From SIG565 sp045656145 (GTDB lineage Bacteria > Bacillota > Clostridia > Oscillospirales > Acutalibacteraceae), in assembly GCA_045656145.1 (NCBI GenBank), contig JAZOQP010000043.1:1-25365 (forward strand): a stretch of DNA of 25,365 nt, given 5' to 3'. The notes beneath the pieces were generated by a model. That model did no database searches, was not told where the DNA came from, and saw nothing but the letters and a program-made list of their open reading frames with translations. The position numbers were made by a program, and so were the translations under genes. Below are positions 1 to 7,338 of the stretch, piece by piece. Within the stretch, counting starts at the first letter, position 1. Each line of letters begins with the position of its first letter.

Positions 1-1
1 A

Positions 2-7
2 TATAAT
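2..7 (+). promoter_or_regulatory. possible -10 element of the SGNH-rpe unit
   Basis: A perfect TATAAT lies at the left edge, about 13 nt before the AGGAG ribosome binding site at 20-24. The expected -35 box would fall outside the window, so this is only a candidate. Confidence 0.3.
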
Positions 8-33
8 AATTCGTTAGATAGGAGTGAATATGA

Positions 34-672
34 TTGTTAGGAAATTTTGTTGTTTTTGGAGATAGCTATTCTTCCCATGCCGATTTTATTCCATCAGGCC
101 ACATCCCTTGTTATAATTTAGCTGATGAAAGGGAATGGTACCGCTTAGATAAAACGGAAATGTGGTGGTATAGGTTATCGGAATTGGTAGGCGGAAACAT
201 AATTCTTAATGCTTCCGGCGGAGGTTCGGCTATTTCTTATTCAGGTTGGCATGGTCATGATCCTGCCTATTCCTTTATAGGCCGCTTTGAAAGGTTTCAA
301 AGAGAAGGTTTTTTCAAAGAAAACAAGGTGGATACCTTAATCCTTTTCGGAGGAACAAATGATTTTTGGATACCCTCCCCCTTAGGCGAGCCTAAAAGTG
401 AAAATATAACTGAGGAGGATAAAAAATTCGTTCTTCCTGCAATCGCTTTTCTATTAAATAAGATTAAAGAGGTTTTACCCGATACCAGAGTTCTTATCTT
501 AGAAAACGATGTTCTTGAAGGACCTATTGTTGATACTCTGGATTACGAGGCTGGCCGTCATGGTTTTGAGGTTATAAAACTGAAGGATATATCGAAAATA
601 GATAGCCACCCAGATAGAGAGGGTATGAAGACTATCGCAAATCAGATATGTGAATATTTAAAGGAGAATTAA
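34..672 (+). CDS. SGNH/GDSL-family hydrolase (TTG start)
   Basis: This 212-residue protein is a predicted serine esterase of the SGNH fold. Visible motifs are GDS near the N terminus (nucleophile Ser11), a Gly-rich block II around residues 60-65, GGTND (Asn109-Asp110, block III), and a C-terminal DSHPDREG block with His192. There the Asp lies two rather than three residues before His, a variant of the usual DxxH. There is no signal peptide or membrane segment, so it should be cytoplasmic. The start is awkward. The best-placed ATG (30-32) is in another frame and hits a stop after 11 codons, while TTG at 34 is 9 nt behind AGGAG (20-24) and is in frame. The gene ends one nucleotide before rpe, which shares its transcript. 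It differs clearly from the two SGNH genes at 21958-23239. The acetyl- or acyl-substrate is unknown. Confidence 0.85.
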   Translation: MLGNFVVFGDSYSSHADFIPSGHIPCYNLADEREWYRLDKTEMWWYRLSELVGGNIILNASGGGSAISYSGWHGHDPAYSFIGRFERFQREGFFKENKVDTLILFGGTNDFWIPSPLGEPKSENITEEDKKFVLPAIAFLLNKIKEVLPDTRVLILENDVLEGPIVDTLDYEAGRHGFEVIKLKDISKIDSHPDREGMKTIANQICEYLKEN

Positions 673-673
673 A

Positions 674-1324
674 ATGGTTAAACTTTCCCCATCTGTTTTA
701 TCGGCAGACTTTTTAACAATGAGAGATGATATTAAGAAACTCGAAGATGCCGGCGTTGAAATGCTTCATCTTGATGTTATGGATGGACTTTTTGTTCCTA
801 ATATGTCATTCGGTGTGCCGGTTATTAAGTCTATAAAAAAGCATTCCACAAAATGTCTTATGGATGTGCATCTAATGATAGACCGTCCGCATAGATACAT
901 AAAGGATTTTGCGCCCGTATCTGATTATTTAGGTTTTCATTTTGAAGCGGGCTCTCCCGTTGCCGAAACACTAAAGGAGATAAGGGAATTAGGCTGCAAA
1001 TCTTGCCTTACAATTAAGCCCTGCACCACTCCTGAGCAGATTTATGAATTCCTACCCCTTTGCGATATGGTGCTTGTTATGAGCGTTGAGCCGGGATTCG
1101 GCGGTCAGGCATTTATGCCCCAAGCACTTGATAAGCTTCGTAAACTTCGCGCTAAAATTGACGAGCTTGGATTAGATATAGAACTTGAGGTTGATGGCGG
1201 AATAAATAAAGAAACCGCCCCCTTAGCAGTTGAGGCGGGAGCAACCGTTTTAGTTGCAGGAAGTTATATTTTCTCGGCTGAGGATATGAAGGCAACCGCG
1301 GAAGAAATCAGAAATCTTGGATAG
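674..1324 (+). CDS. rpe: ribulose-phosphate 3-epimerase
   Basis: Rpe interconverts D-ribulose 5-phosphate and D-xylulose 5-phosphate in the pentose phosphate pathway (cytoplasmic, metal-dependent TIM barrel). At 216 residues it has the family's normal length and all hallmarks: SPSVLSADF at the N terminus (Ser6), LHLDVMDGLFVPN (His32, Asp34), MDVHLM (His66), VMSVEPGFGGQ, and LEVDGGIN (Asp174). The ribosome binding site AAGGAG overlaps the end of the preceding SGNH gene, which stops one nucleotide before this ATG, so the two are probably translated from one mRNA. The last 17 nt overlap the 3' end of a convergent small gene. No hairpin terminator is visible immediately downstream. Confidence 0.97.
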   Translation: MVKLSPSVLSADFLTMRDDIKKLEDAGVEMLHLDVMDGLFVPNMSFGVPVIKSIKKHSTKCLMDVHLMIDRPHRYIKDFAPVSDYLGFHFEAGSPVAETLKEIRELGCKSCLTIKPCTTPEQIYEFLPLCDMVLVMSVEPGFGGQAFMPQALDKLRKLRAKIDELGLDIELEVDGGINKETAPLAVEAGATVLVAGSYIFSAEDMKATAEEIRNLG

Positions 1325-1523
1325 GAATTCCATATTCCAATGTTTTAAAATATTCAATGTAATCACTTTTCCAAAGAGAGTTTTTACTATGTGTTTTATG
1401 AATAATGCGGTATTTGTTTTTTAAAAGATAAACATTATAAGATTTTAAATTTTTCGCATTTTCTTTGCATTCTTTCAAATTAGCAAAATCTTTAATTAAA
1501 ATCTTTTCAACTTTGCATTTCAT
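1308..1523 (-). CDS. small hypothetical protein (71 aa)
   Basis: I do not recognise this family. The start chosen is the ATG at 1523, preceded at 7 nt by a good Shine-Dalgarno sequence (GAGGTG). An ATG five codons upstream lacks one. The product is lysine-rich and basic, soluble and without a signal peptide, and begins MKCKVEKILIKDF. It alternates charged and hydrophobic residues (for example SYNVYLLKNKYRIIHK) in a way that suggests a small alpha/beta fold. It converges on rpe with a 17-nt tail-to-tail overlap. The clear ribosome binding site argues for a real gene, but coding confidence is moderate because it is short and no homologue is known to me. Confidence 0.6.
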   Translation of the reverse strand: MKCKVEKILIKDFANLKECKENAKNLKSYNVYLLKNKYRIIHKTHSKNSLWKSDYIEYFKTLEYGIPIQDF

Positions 1524-1583
1524 AAAAACACCTCGCAAAATAATTTATCAATTTTTACCTATAATAAAGGTGGAGTTGATAAA

Positions 1584-1727
1584 ATGAAAATATTAGATAA
1601 TAAATCAAAAACCGCTAAGGCAGTTTTCATAAAAACTGTTATAATAACCGCAACAGCATTAATGCTTATAGCAATAGGCTTTTTTGCGGCCGGTCTTTTC
1701 AGCGGGGAACTAGGAGTAATACTATGA
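1584..1727 (+). CDS. small single-pass membrane peptide coupled to the phosphohexomutase
   Basis: A 47-codon reading frame runs from ATG 1584 to TGA 1727, with GGTGGAG (1569-1575) at 8 nt. The product has a charged N-terminal segment (MKILDNKSKTAK) and one hydrophobic stretch at about residues 16-39, rich in Ile, Ala, Leu and Phe, consistent with one membrane helix or an uncleaved signal anchor. Its stop overlaps the start codon of the next gene (ATGA at 1724-1727), the classic arrangement for translational coupling. A TATAAT hexamer at 1560-1565 lies just upstream, but no good -35 box is visible. No function can be assigned. It could be a membrane partner, or simply a coupling leader for the mutase gene. 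Confidence 0.6.
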   Translation: MKILDNKSKTAKAVFIKTVIITATALMLIAIGFFAAGLFSGELGVIL

Positions 1728-3199
1728 ACTATAATGAATTAAAAAGTGGTACCGATATTCGCGGAGTAGCGAGTGATTTAGGCGGCAAAGCAGTTAATCT
1801 TACCGATAATGCAGTTAAGGATATAACCGCCGCATTTATTTTATGGGTGGCTGAGAAGGTAGGCAAGAAGCCAAGTGAAATCAGCGTTGCTATCGGCCAT
1901 GATTCAAGAATTTCCGCCGAAAGAATTAAAACTGCGGCACTCAGCGAACTTATATATGCAGGTGCTACTGTTTATGATTGCGGACTTTCTTCTACACCCG
2001 CTATGTTTATGACAACCGTTGAACTCGGCGTTGATGCCGCAATTCAAATTACGGCATCTCATCATCCCTTTGATCGAAACGGTCTTAAATTCTTTACCCG
2101 TGATGGCGGACTTGATTCAACCGATATTGCCGATATAGTGGTTGTTGCGAATGAGGGAAAGAGGGCAGAGGTGGCCGACGGAGAGGTTAAGAAAATCGAC
2201 TTTATGACTACATACGCAGGAATTCTCCGCAAAACAATATGCGATAGCCTCGGCGTTAGCGAAGATTCTTTACCTCTTAAGAATAAGAAAATTATTGTCG
2301 ATGCAGGCAATGGCGCCGGTGGCTTTTATGCCGAAAAGGTTTTAAAACCTCTTGGTGCCGATACCGAGGGAAGCCAATTCCTAGAGCCTGATGGTATGTT
2401 CCCAAATCACATTCCGAACCCCGAAAACAAGGAAGCTATGGAGAGCATTTGCTCAGCCGTTAAGGCAACAGGAGCCGAGCTTGGAATTATTTTCGATACC
2501 GATGTTGACAGAGCGGGCTGTGTTGATAAAAACGGTAATGAAATTAATCGTAACAGACTTATAGCCTTAGCCTCTATTATTGCTTTAAAGGGTAATGAGG
2601 GCGGAACTATCGTTACCGATTCGGTAACAAGCGATGGCTTAAAGAAGTTCATTAATGAAGATTTAGGCGGTAGCCACTATAGATTTAAGCGCGGTTACAA
2701 GAATGTTATAAACAAGGCTATTGAACTAAACAAGCAGGGAATTAACTGTCCGCTTGCTATTGAAACCAGTGGACATGCGGCTTTAAGAGAAAATTATTTC
2801 CTTGATGATGGCGCATATCTTGCAACCAAAATTGTAATTGAGGTATCTAAGGGTAATGATATCGATACCCTTCTTAAAAACCTTGAAATGCCTGCCGAAG
2901 AAAAGGAAATCCGCCTAAATATTAAGGCTGAAGACTTTAAAGCTTATGGAAACGATGTTATAGCGAAATTAGAAGAATTCGCTAAAAATAATAAGGATTG
3001 CATTATTGCAGATGATAACCGCGAGGGTATGAGAATAACAACACCTTATGGTTGGATGCTTTTAAGACTTAGCGTTCATGACCCCGTAATGCCTGTAAAC
3101 TTTGAATCGGCAGAGGTTGGCGGTGTTGCTAAGGTAATAGAATTCTTTAAAGATTTCTATATGCAGTTTGAAAGCCTTGACCTTTCTGCTTATAAGTAA
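1724..3199 (+). CDS. phosphoglucomutase/phosphomannomutase family protein
   Basis: This 491-residue cytoplasmic enzyme of the alpha-D-phosphohexomutase superfamily interconverts hexose 1- and 6-phosphates, feeding cell-surface polysaccharide or glycogen synthesis. Seen in the sequence: the N-terminal SGTDIRG motif, the phosphoserine loop TASHHPFDRNG (Ser112), the Mg2+ loop DTDVDR (Asp258, Asp260, Asp262, Arg263), the sugar-binding loop ETSGH (residues 347-351; GEESGH or GEMSGH in many relatives), and a C-terminal phosphate-binding domain with DDNREGMRI. The start ATG follows AGGAG at 7 nt and overlaps the stop of the 47-aa membrane peptide by 4 nt. A strong terminator follows 10 nt after the stop. 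Substrate preference (glucose, mannose or glucosamine) cannot be read from these motifs. Confidence 0.93.
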   Translation: MNYNELKSGTDIRGVASDLGGKAVNLTDNAVKDITAAFILWVAEKVGKKPSEISVAIGHDSRISAERIKTAALSELIYAGATVYDCGLSSTPAMFMTTVELGVDAAIQITASHHPFDRNGLKFFTRDGGLDSTDIADIVVVANEGKRAEVADGEVKKIDFMTTYAGILRKTICDSLGVSEDSLPLKNKKIIVDAGNGAGGFYAEKVLKPLGADTEGSQFLEPDGMFPNHIPNPENKEAMESICSAVKATGAELGIIFDTDVDRAGCVDKNGNEINRNRLIALASIIALKGNEGGTIVTDSVTSDGLKKFINEDLGGSHYRFKRGYKNVINKAIELNKQGINCPLAIETSGHAALRENYFLDDGAYLATKIVIEVSKGNDIDTLLKNLEMPAEEKEIRLNIKAEDFKAYGNDVIAKLEEFAKNNKDCIIADDNREGMRITTPYGWMLLRLSVHDPVMPVNFESAEVGGVAKVIEFFKDFYMQFESLDLSAYK

Positions 3200-3208
3200 T
3201 TTAAAACT

Positions 3209-3236
3209 AAACCCCAGAGATTTCTCTGGGGTTTTT
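3209..3236 (+). terminator. rho-independent terminator after the phosphohexomutase
   Basis: A GC-rich stem (ACCCCAGAGA paired with TCTCTGGGGT) around a tiny loop is followed by TTTTT. It also sits 7 nt beyond the stop of the convergent cysteine-rich gene and, with the weaker T run on the other strand, may serve both. Confidence 0.9.
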
Positions 3237-3242
3237 ATGTTC

Positions 3243-4064
3243 TTAATCTTTATTTTCATTGCAGCCGCAATTGTTGGGTATATCGCATGGGCGCGGTGGG
3301 AAGAAGTCATCGGTTGGGAACTTAATGCGCCTGAAAACATCACATGGGTGGTCTGCGGAATCGGTGCATTGCTTTTCGGGAACGCAGAAATCATAAACAG
3401 GAATAAGCATTTGCACTTGACGAATGAGTTGAACAATAGTGAAAAGACCGAGCGTTACATAAACTGTGGGGGTGCAGGCGGGAACATCGGTTACTACAGG
3501 ACCTCCGAGAATATCGGTAACTGCCTTCGGGAATACGCAAACGCTGTCATAGCAATCGCGGACAACGCCAACGCGAGAGGAAAGCGCAATTGGGTCAACG
3601 CTTTGAACTACACAGCGGGGCATATTTGAAGCCGCTTCGGCCGTATCAGAGCATGCGCAATGATTATTGTTAATAGCGCTTGTGAACACCTTAACATTGC
3701 CATCGCTACCAAATAAAATTACACGCTTGTTAAAGCAGGTAGCACCTTTAACGATTGTGGGACAGCATTGATTATTATTGCAAACCTCAAGCTCAACTAT
3801 AAAATAAAAGGTGATGTTGCAGCTGTAGAAACCGCGGTTAAAGTTAACAGGTTCCACATCAATATCGGCCGAAACAACCTCTGCTGAGCGCAATTTAACA
3901 TTCATAGCGTTATTTATTTTGGCTTGCGCTTCGGCAGTGAAGAAGCAACGTAAATCTTCTAAACAGTCGCGGTCGCAACAAGAGTCGTAAACTCTTCCGG
4001 CATCAATGCAGCAGGCTTCTTTAAAACCATAGGTCTCATTGCAGTTTTCTTTAAAATCTGCCAT
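3243..4064 (-). CDS. cysteine-rich conserved hypothetical protein
   Basis: The 273-residue product has about 24 cysteines (nearly 9%) spread as C, CC and CxC groups along the whole length (ACCIDAG, YDSCCDRDCLEDLRCFF, NNNQCCP, CACSD, NNCGCNEN). There is no signal peptide or membrane helix. It starts at ATG 4064 behind GGAGG at 8 nt. The middle (about residues 60-100, including SADIDVEPVNFNRGFYS) looks like a beta-rich domain. I have the impression that similar proteins with a YDSC..DCLEDLR motif are common as hypothetical proteins in sporulating Clostridia. The Cys content and acidic, Pro/Cys-rich tail would suit a spore-coat or metal-binding role, but that is inference. It is a monocistronic minus-strand gene, and base use is slightly more GC-rich than its neighbours. 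No strong promoter is visible upstream. Confidence 0.85.
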   Translation of the reverse strand: MADFKENCNETYGFKEACCIDAGRVYDSCCDRDCLEDLRCFFTAEAQAKINNAMNVKLRSAEVVSADIDVEPVNFNRGFYSCNITFYFIVELEVCNNNQCCPTIVKGATCFNKRVILFGSDGNVKVFTSAINNNHCACSDTAEAASNMPRCVVQSVDPIALSSRVGVVRDCYDSVCVFPKAVTDILGGPVVTDVPACTPTVYVTLGLFTIVQLIRQVQMLIPVYDFCVPEKQCTDSADHPCDVFRRIKFPTDDFFPPRPCDIPNNCGCNENKD

Positions 4065-4134
4065 AGAATTGCCTCCATTTCATTTTTTTAAGGTAAAAAC
4101 CCTATACCATAATATGAAAAAGTCAGGCAAGTGT

Positions 4135-4160
4135 GAAAAAAGGATAGCAAAAGCTATCCT
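4135..4160 (-). terminator. terminator of the folT-folC unit
   Basis: On the minus strand the stem GGATAGC/GCTATCC with loop TTTT is followed by six T residues. The folC stop codon lies inside the stem, a compact arrangement. Confidence 0.8.
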
Positions 4161-5410
4161 TTTAAAATGTTATATATTTCTCCGTATAAATAAAGAGAGC
4201 CTAAACAAACAAGGGGGGTGTCTTTATCTTCAAGGGCGCAGGTCAGAGCTTCCTTAACGCTATCATATCCTTTTGCGTTAATATTGTTGCTTTTAAAGGT
4301 TTCAGCATATTCTTGCGAACTAAGTGAGCGGGGATTATCCACCGTTACGCAATGAACTGTATTTGCAATCTCTGCTATAGATTTTGCAATAAAGGAATAG
4401 TCTTTATCCCGCATAACTCCGCTTATTATGTTTACCTTTTTGTTTCCAAAATACCTTTTTATGCTGTTTACTGCGGCGGTTACACCCTCGGGATTGTGTG
4501 AGCCATCAAAGATAATTAATGGCTTTTTAGAAAGAAGTTCAAATCTTGCAGGCCATTTAGCATTTTTAAGGCCTGTTTCAATATCGGAGTTGCTTATATT
4601 CATTCCGTTTTTATTAAGAATTTCAATAGCCGATATTGCATTTGAAGCATTTTTAGGTTGGTAAGAGCCGAGCAATGAAATATTTAAGTTTTTATACTCT
4701 TTAAAACTGAATTCTGTGCCCAAAAAATCATATTTATTTATAGAAATCGGCGCGTCATTAATATAAAATTCACAGTTTTTTTCTCTTGCTTCTTTTTCTA
4801 TAATCTCTTTGGCTTCGGTATTTTCTCCGCACCAAAGAATAGGGCATTTTTCTTTAATAATTCCGGCTTTTTCTTTAGCGATAAGTTCTATAGTGTTACC
4901 CAAAAAATTTTGATGGTCGAAATCAATGCCGGTTATAATGCTCAAAAGCGGGGATTTTATAATGTTGGTGGCATCAAGTCTGCCGCCTAGACCACATTCG
5001 AGAATAACCAAATCACAGTTTTGCTCTTTGAAATATTTAAAGGCTATAGCGGTTATAATTTCAAATTCTGTCGGCTTATCCTCCATTTGCTCGCAAAAAT
5101 CTTTAACAATCGAACAAATGCGGGCTAAATCTTCATTAGAAATAGGAATGCCGTTTATGGATATGCGTTCGTTAAAGCGGAGAATGTAGGGGGAAGTGTA
5201 AACCCCAACCTTTTTACCGTTTGTCTTAAAAATTTCCGATAAAAATGCGCAAAGCGACCCTTTTCCGTTAGTGCCCGCAATATGAATAAATTTAAGGTCA
5301 TCTTGAGGGTTTCCAAGCTGCCTTGTTAGTTTCTTTATTCGGTCTAATCCGGGTTTGCAAAAATAATTGCTGACCGAATGAATAAAGGTAAGCGCTTCAT
5401 TATAATTCAT
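4154..5410 (-). CDS. folC: bifunctional folylpolyglutamate synthase/dihydrofolate synthase
   Basis: FolC adds glutamates to folates (and in many bacteria also joins dihydropteroate to glutamate), using ATP in the cytoplasm. Polyglutamylation traps folate in the cell. The 418 residues match the family length. Visible are the N-terminal PGLDRIKKL segment typical of the family, the P-loop GTNGKGS (residues 46-52), TSPYILRFNERI, the ECGLGGRLDATN block, and DGSHNPEG in the C-terminal Mur-ligase-like domain. The start ATG at 5408-5410 has GGAG 6 nt upstream and lies inside the last codons of folT (11-nt overlap), so the genes are cotranscribed and probably translationally coupled. Expression should therefore follow the riboswitch ahead of folT. 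Confidence 0.95.
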   Translation of the reverse strand: MNYNEALTFIHSVSNYFCKPGLDRIKKLTRQLGNPQDDLKFIHIAGTNGKGSLCAFLSEIFKTNGKKVGVYTSPYILRFNERISINGIPISNEDLARICSIVKDFCEQMEDKPTEFEIITAIAFKYFKEQNCDLVILECGLGGRLDATNIIKSPLLSIITGIDFDHQNFLGNTIELIAKEKAGIIKEKCPILWCGENTEAKEIIEKEAREKNCEFYINDAPISINKYDFLGTEFSFKEYKNLNISLLGSYQPKNASNAISAIEILNKNGMNISNSDIETGLKNAKWPARFELLSKKPLIIFDGSHNPEGVTAAVNSIKRYFGNKKVNIISGVMRDKDYSFIAKSIAEIANTVHCVTVDNPRSLSSQEYAETFKSNNINAKGYDSVKEALTCALEDKDTPLVCLGSLYLYGEIYNILKG

Positions 5411-5945
5411 TTATATCTCCAAAAGCTTTCATAAAGGATTTATTTTTAAGCAGTAATTCCAAAATTATAAATTCTGCCGCAGCCACTATTATATAGTTTA
5501 TAATTCTGCCGAACAGGGTGGGGTAAAAGGGGTAATTAAACCAAATGCAAAGCCCTATTGTTTTTAAGAAAACCGAGCCTATAATGTGGCAAAAAACTAC
5601 CGTTAATCCTAATCGGATGTGTCGGTTTATTTTTTCAAAGCTATTATAAATAATGCCCGCTAAAAAGCCAATAAGCATTGCTGCGGCGGTAAGTATGGGG
5701 TTAATGGCATAACCGCGAAGAATGCAACCGATAATATCGGCGGTAAGACCTGTGAATGCGGCAACAACGGGGCCGAAAAGAATGCCTGATAAAATAATCG
5801 GAAGATTCTCAAGGCTTATTCTTATGGTTTCTCCGATAGAAATTGCTAAAAATTTCCCCGAAACTATGCTTATTGCCGAAAAAATAGCGCAAACAACCAT
5901 GATTTTAAGGTTGTTCATATTTTTATATTTTAGAAATTTTTGCAT
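5400..5945 (-). CDS. folT: folate ECF transporter S component
   Basis: FolT is the membrane substrate-binding subunit that captures folates for an energy-coupling factor transporter. Its EcfA/A'/T module is not in this window. The chosen start (ATG 5945) gives 181 residues, normal for ECF S components, and has a strong AAGGAGG at 9 nt. The longer open frame to 6068 would translate the riboswitch and is rejected. The protein is very hydrophobic with about six predicted helices. It shows the FolT-like N-terminal helix ending SIVSGKFLAISIGETIRIS, the following GPVVAAFTGLTADIIGCIL segment (the GP.xgaxxGxxxDxxG pattern of folate S components), and a loop with FNYPFYPTLFGRI. The THF riboswitch upstream and folC downstream independently support folate as substrate. 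Confidence 0.93.
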   Translation of the reverse strand: MQKFLKYKNMNNLKIMVVCAIFSAISIVSGKFLAISIGETIRISLENLPIILSGILFGPVVAAFTGLTADIIGCILRGYAINPILTAAAMLIGFLAGIIYNSFEKINRHIRLGLTVVFCHIIGSVFLKTIGLCIWFNYPFYPTLFGRIINYIIVAAAEFIILELLLKNKSFMKAFGDINEL

Positions 5946-5978
5946 ATAAAAACCCTCCTTGTAGCTACAAGCAGGGTT
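5946..5978 (-). terminator. riboswitch-controlled terminator that also contains the folT ribosome binding site
   Basis: On the minus strand AACCCTGCTTGTAG and CTACAAGGAGGGTT form a long stem with one bulge or mismatch, followed by TTTTT. The 3' arm contains AAGGAGGG (5953-5960), the folT Shine-Dalgarno sequence, so hairpin formation would both stop transcription and hide the ribosome binding site. Seven nucleotides of the 5' arm (TTGTAGC, 5970 to 5964) are complementary to GCTACAA (6008 to 6002) at the 3' edge of the aptamer, a plausible antiterminator. Confidence 0.85.
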
Positions 5979-6004
5979 GATTTTATATAGATATACCTTG
6001 TTTG

Positions 6005-6100
6005 TAGCAGCGGGATGCGGAAACGGTATCGCGAAAATCATTCGTCCCATCGGCAACTCCCCGTCCAACAGGCACTAACGCACAGCTTCCTACTCTGCTA
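6005..6100 (-). promoter_or_regulatory. tetrahydrofolate (THF, folT-type) riboswitch aptamer
   Basis: Reading the minus strand, the folT-motif landmarks appear in order: GAGTAGG after the 5' closing strand, GCGTTAGTGCC, GGGGAGTTGCC, ACGAA, and a 3' segment CCGCATCCCGCTGCTA. The closing helix P1 is TAGCAG (6100 to 6095) with CTGCTA (6010 to 6005). Length is about 96 nt, as expected for class I THF aptamers. It begins about 7 nt downstream of a consensus promoter and lies between that promoter and folT. Inferred logic: bound reduced folate stabilises P1, which sequesters GCT needed by the antiterminator, so the terminator forms and folT-folC is shut off. Confidence 0.92.
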
Positions 6101-6106
6101 AAAAGT

Positions 6107-6134
6107 ATTATAACACTATTTATCTATTTGTCAA
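6107..6134 (-). promoter_or_regulatory. sigma-A promoter of folT-folC
   Basis: A perfect TTGACA (6134 to 6129), a 16-nt spacer and a perfect TATAAT (6112 to 6107) are read on the minus strand. Transcription would start near 6100, at the first base of the riboswitch. The -35 box overlaps the stop codon of alaX. Confidence 0.9.
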
Positions 6135-7279
6135 TTCTGAGAAAAGAAATTCTGAATTTTTTCTTCCGATGCAAAAATGGTGCCTTGAATCATAACATCA
6201 TTTCCGCCACCCCTGCATTCTAAAGTTTCTTTAAGCTTTGAGAAAAGTGGTTTTAAATCTTTTCCTGAGCAAACAAAATTATATTCATTATCTTCCGTTT
6301 TGCTGAAGATGCAAACTCTCGGACTTTTCTCTATTAAAAGATTTGCAAGATTTCGCATATCGGGAATGTTTAAATCATCTTCAAAAATAATAATAGGGGA
6401 ATCGGTTTTAGGTGTATTCTCGGCCTTTAAAGAAAAAATTGCTTTTTTAAGACCGGTTATTTGATAGGCAAGGTCTGATTTTTCTTTTAAAAGATTTTCA
6501 ACCGCTTTCGCAGTTTCGTTTGGCTTTGCGCAAAGAAGCGCTGAAATTTTTGAAGTGTTGCGGAATTTTTCGCGATAGTCTTCTAAAGCATCACTTGCAC
6601 ATAAAAGATGAATTCTGGTGCCTTGCTTATTTTTTTCGAAGGCTCCAAGCTTAATTATACCAACCTCGCCCGTTGTTTTAACATGCGGTGCGCAGCAGGC
6701 GCAACGGTCATATTCTCCTATTTCAACAATTCTTATATTGCCCTCAAGTTCTTTTTTGCTGCGGTATTCCAAATTTTGGAGTTCTTGTTCGGTTGGATAA
6801 TAGCATTTTATCGGAACATTTTTATAAATTATTTCATTGGCAAGGAGTTCTGCCTTATCCAATTGCTCACGGGTTAGAATTGCATTGAAATCAAGCGTTA
6901 CTTCTTCGCTTCCTAAATGGAAACCTACATTTTCGAGTCCATATAGCGCATGGAAAACACCCGAAACGATATGCTCGCCTGAGTGAATTTGCATTTTCTT
7001 AAAGCGCTCGGGGAAATCTATTTTGCATTTAACCTTTTTGCCGATTTCGAGAGGCTTATCGGTGTAATGAAAAATATCGGTTTCGTTTATTATTTCCACA
7101 TGTAAAACGCGCGCATCATCAATAAAGCCGCTATCAGCCTTTTGCCCTCCTGCCTCGGGGAAAAAAGCGGTTCTATCAAGTTCAATCTTATATTTATCAT
7201 TTTTTTGAGTCACGGAAACCACGGTGGCTTCGAATTCGCTTAGATAAGAATCTATATCATATAATTTAACTGTAGCCAT
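6131..7279 (-). CDS. alaX: alanyl-tRNA editing protein AlaX (long form, with DHHA1 domain)
   Basis: AlaX proteins are free-standing homologues of the alanyl-tRNA synthetase editing domain that hydrolyse Ser- or Gly-tRNA(Ala) in trans. The 382-residue protein starts at ATG 7279, with AAGGAG at 7 nt. A start seven codons upstream has no such site. Motifs in order: FFPEAGGQ (39-46), the zinc site HSGEH (His99, His103), CCAPH (Cys195, His199), a central coiled-coil-like helix (about 245-290), and a C-terminal DHHA1-like domain with CRGGGNDVMIQG near residues 355-367. It lacks the aminoacylation domain, so it is not a truncated AlaRS. It has its own promoter, divergent from ddh. The folT promoter begins within its stop codon. 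Confidence 0.92.
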   Translation of the reverse strand: MATVKLYDIDSYLSEFEATVVSVTQKNDKYKIELDRTAFFPEAGGQKADSGFIDDARVLHVEIINETDIFHYTDKPLEIGKKVKCKIDFPERFKKMQIHSGEHIVSGVFHALYGLENVGFHLGSEEVTLDFNAILTREQLDKAELLANEIIYKNVPIKCYYPTEQELQNLEYRSKKELEGNIRIVEIGEYDRCACCAPHVKTTGEVGIIKLGAFEKNKQGTRIHLLCASDALEDYREKFRNTSKISALLCAKPNETAKAVENLLKEKSDLAYQITGLKKAIFSLKAENTPKTDSPIIIFEDDLNIPDMRNLANLLIEKSPRVCIFSKTEDNEYNFVCSGKDLKPLFSKLKETLECRGGGNDVMIQGTIFASEEKIQNFFSQN

Positions 7280-7304
7280 ATAATTCTCCTTTTCTATCAA
7301 TTAG

Positions 7305-7333
7305 ATTATACACTTTTATAAAAAATTTTGCAA
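7305..7333 (-). promoter_or_regulatory. promoter of alaX
   Basis: On the minus strand TTGCAA (7333 to 7328), a 17-nt spacer and TATAAT (7310 to 7305) lie about 25 nt before the alaX start. It is back to back with the ddh promoter, with only five bases between the two -35 boxes. Confidence 0.8.
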
Positions 7334-7338
7334 TAGTG

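Noticed and set aside
3168..3629. 153-codon plus-strand open frame with a hydrophobic N terminus
   Set aside because: It lies antisense to the cysteine-rich gene and runs through the terminator, with no ribosome binding site. The minus-strand frame is longer and has GGAGG.
5946..6068. 41-codon N-terminal extension of folT
   Set aside because: It would translate the THF riboswitch and terminator. The ATG at 5945 has a strong Shine-Dalgarno and gives the normal length.
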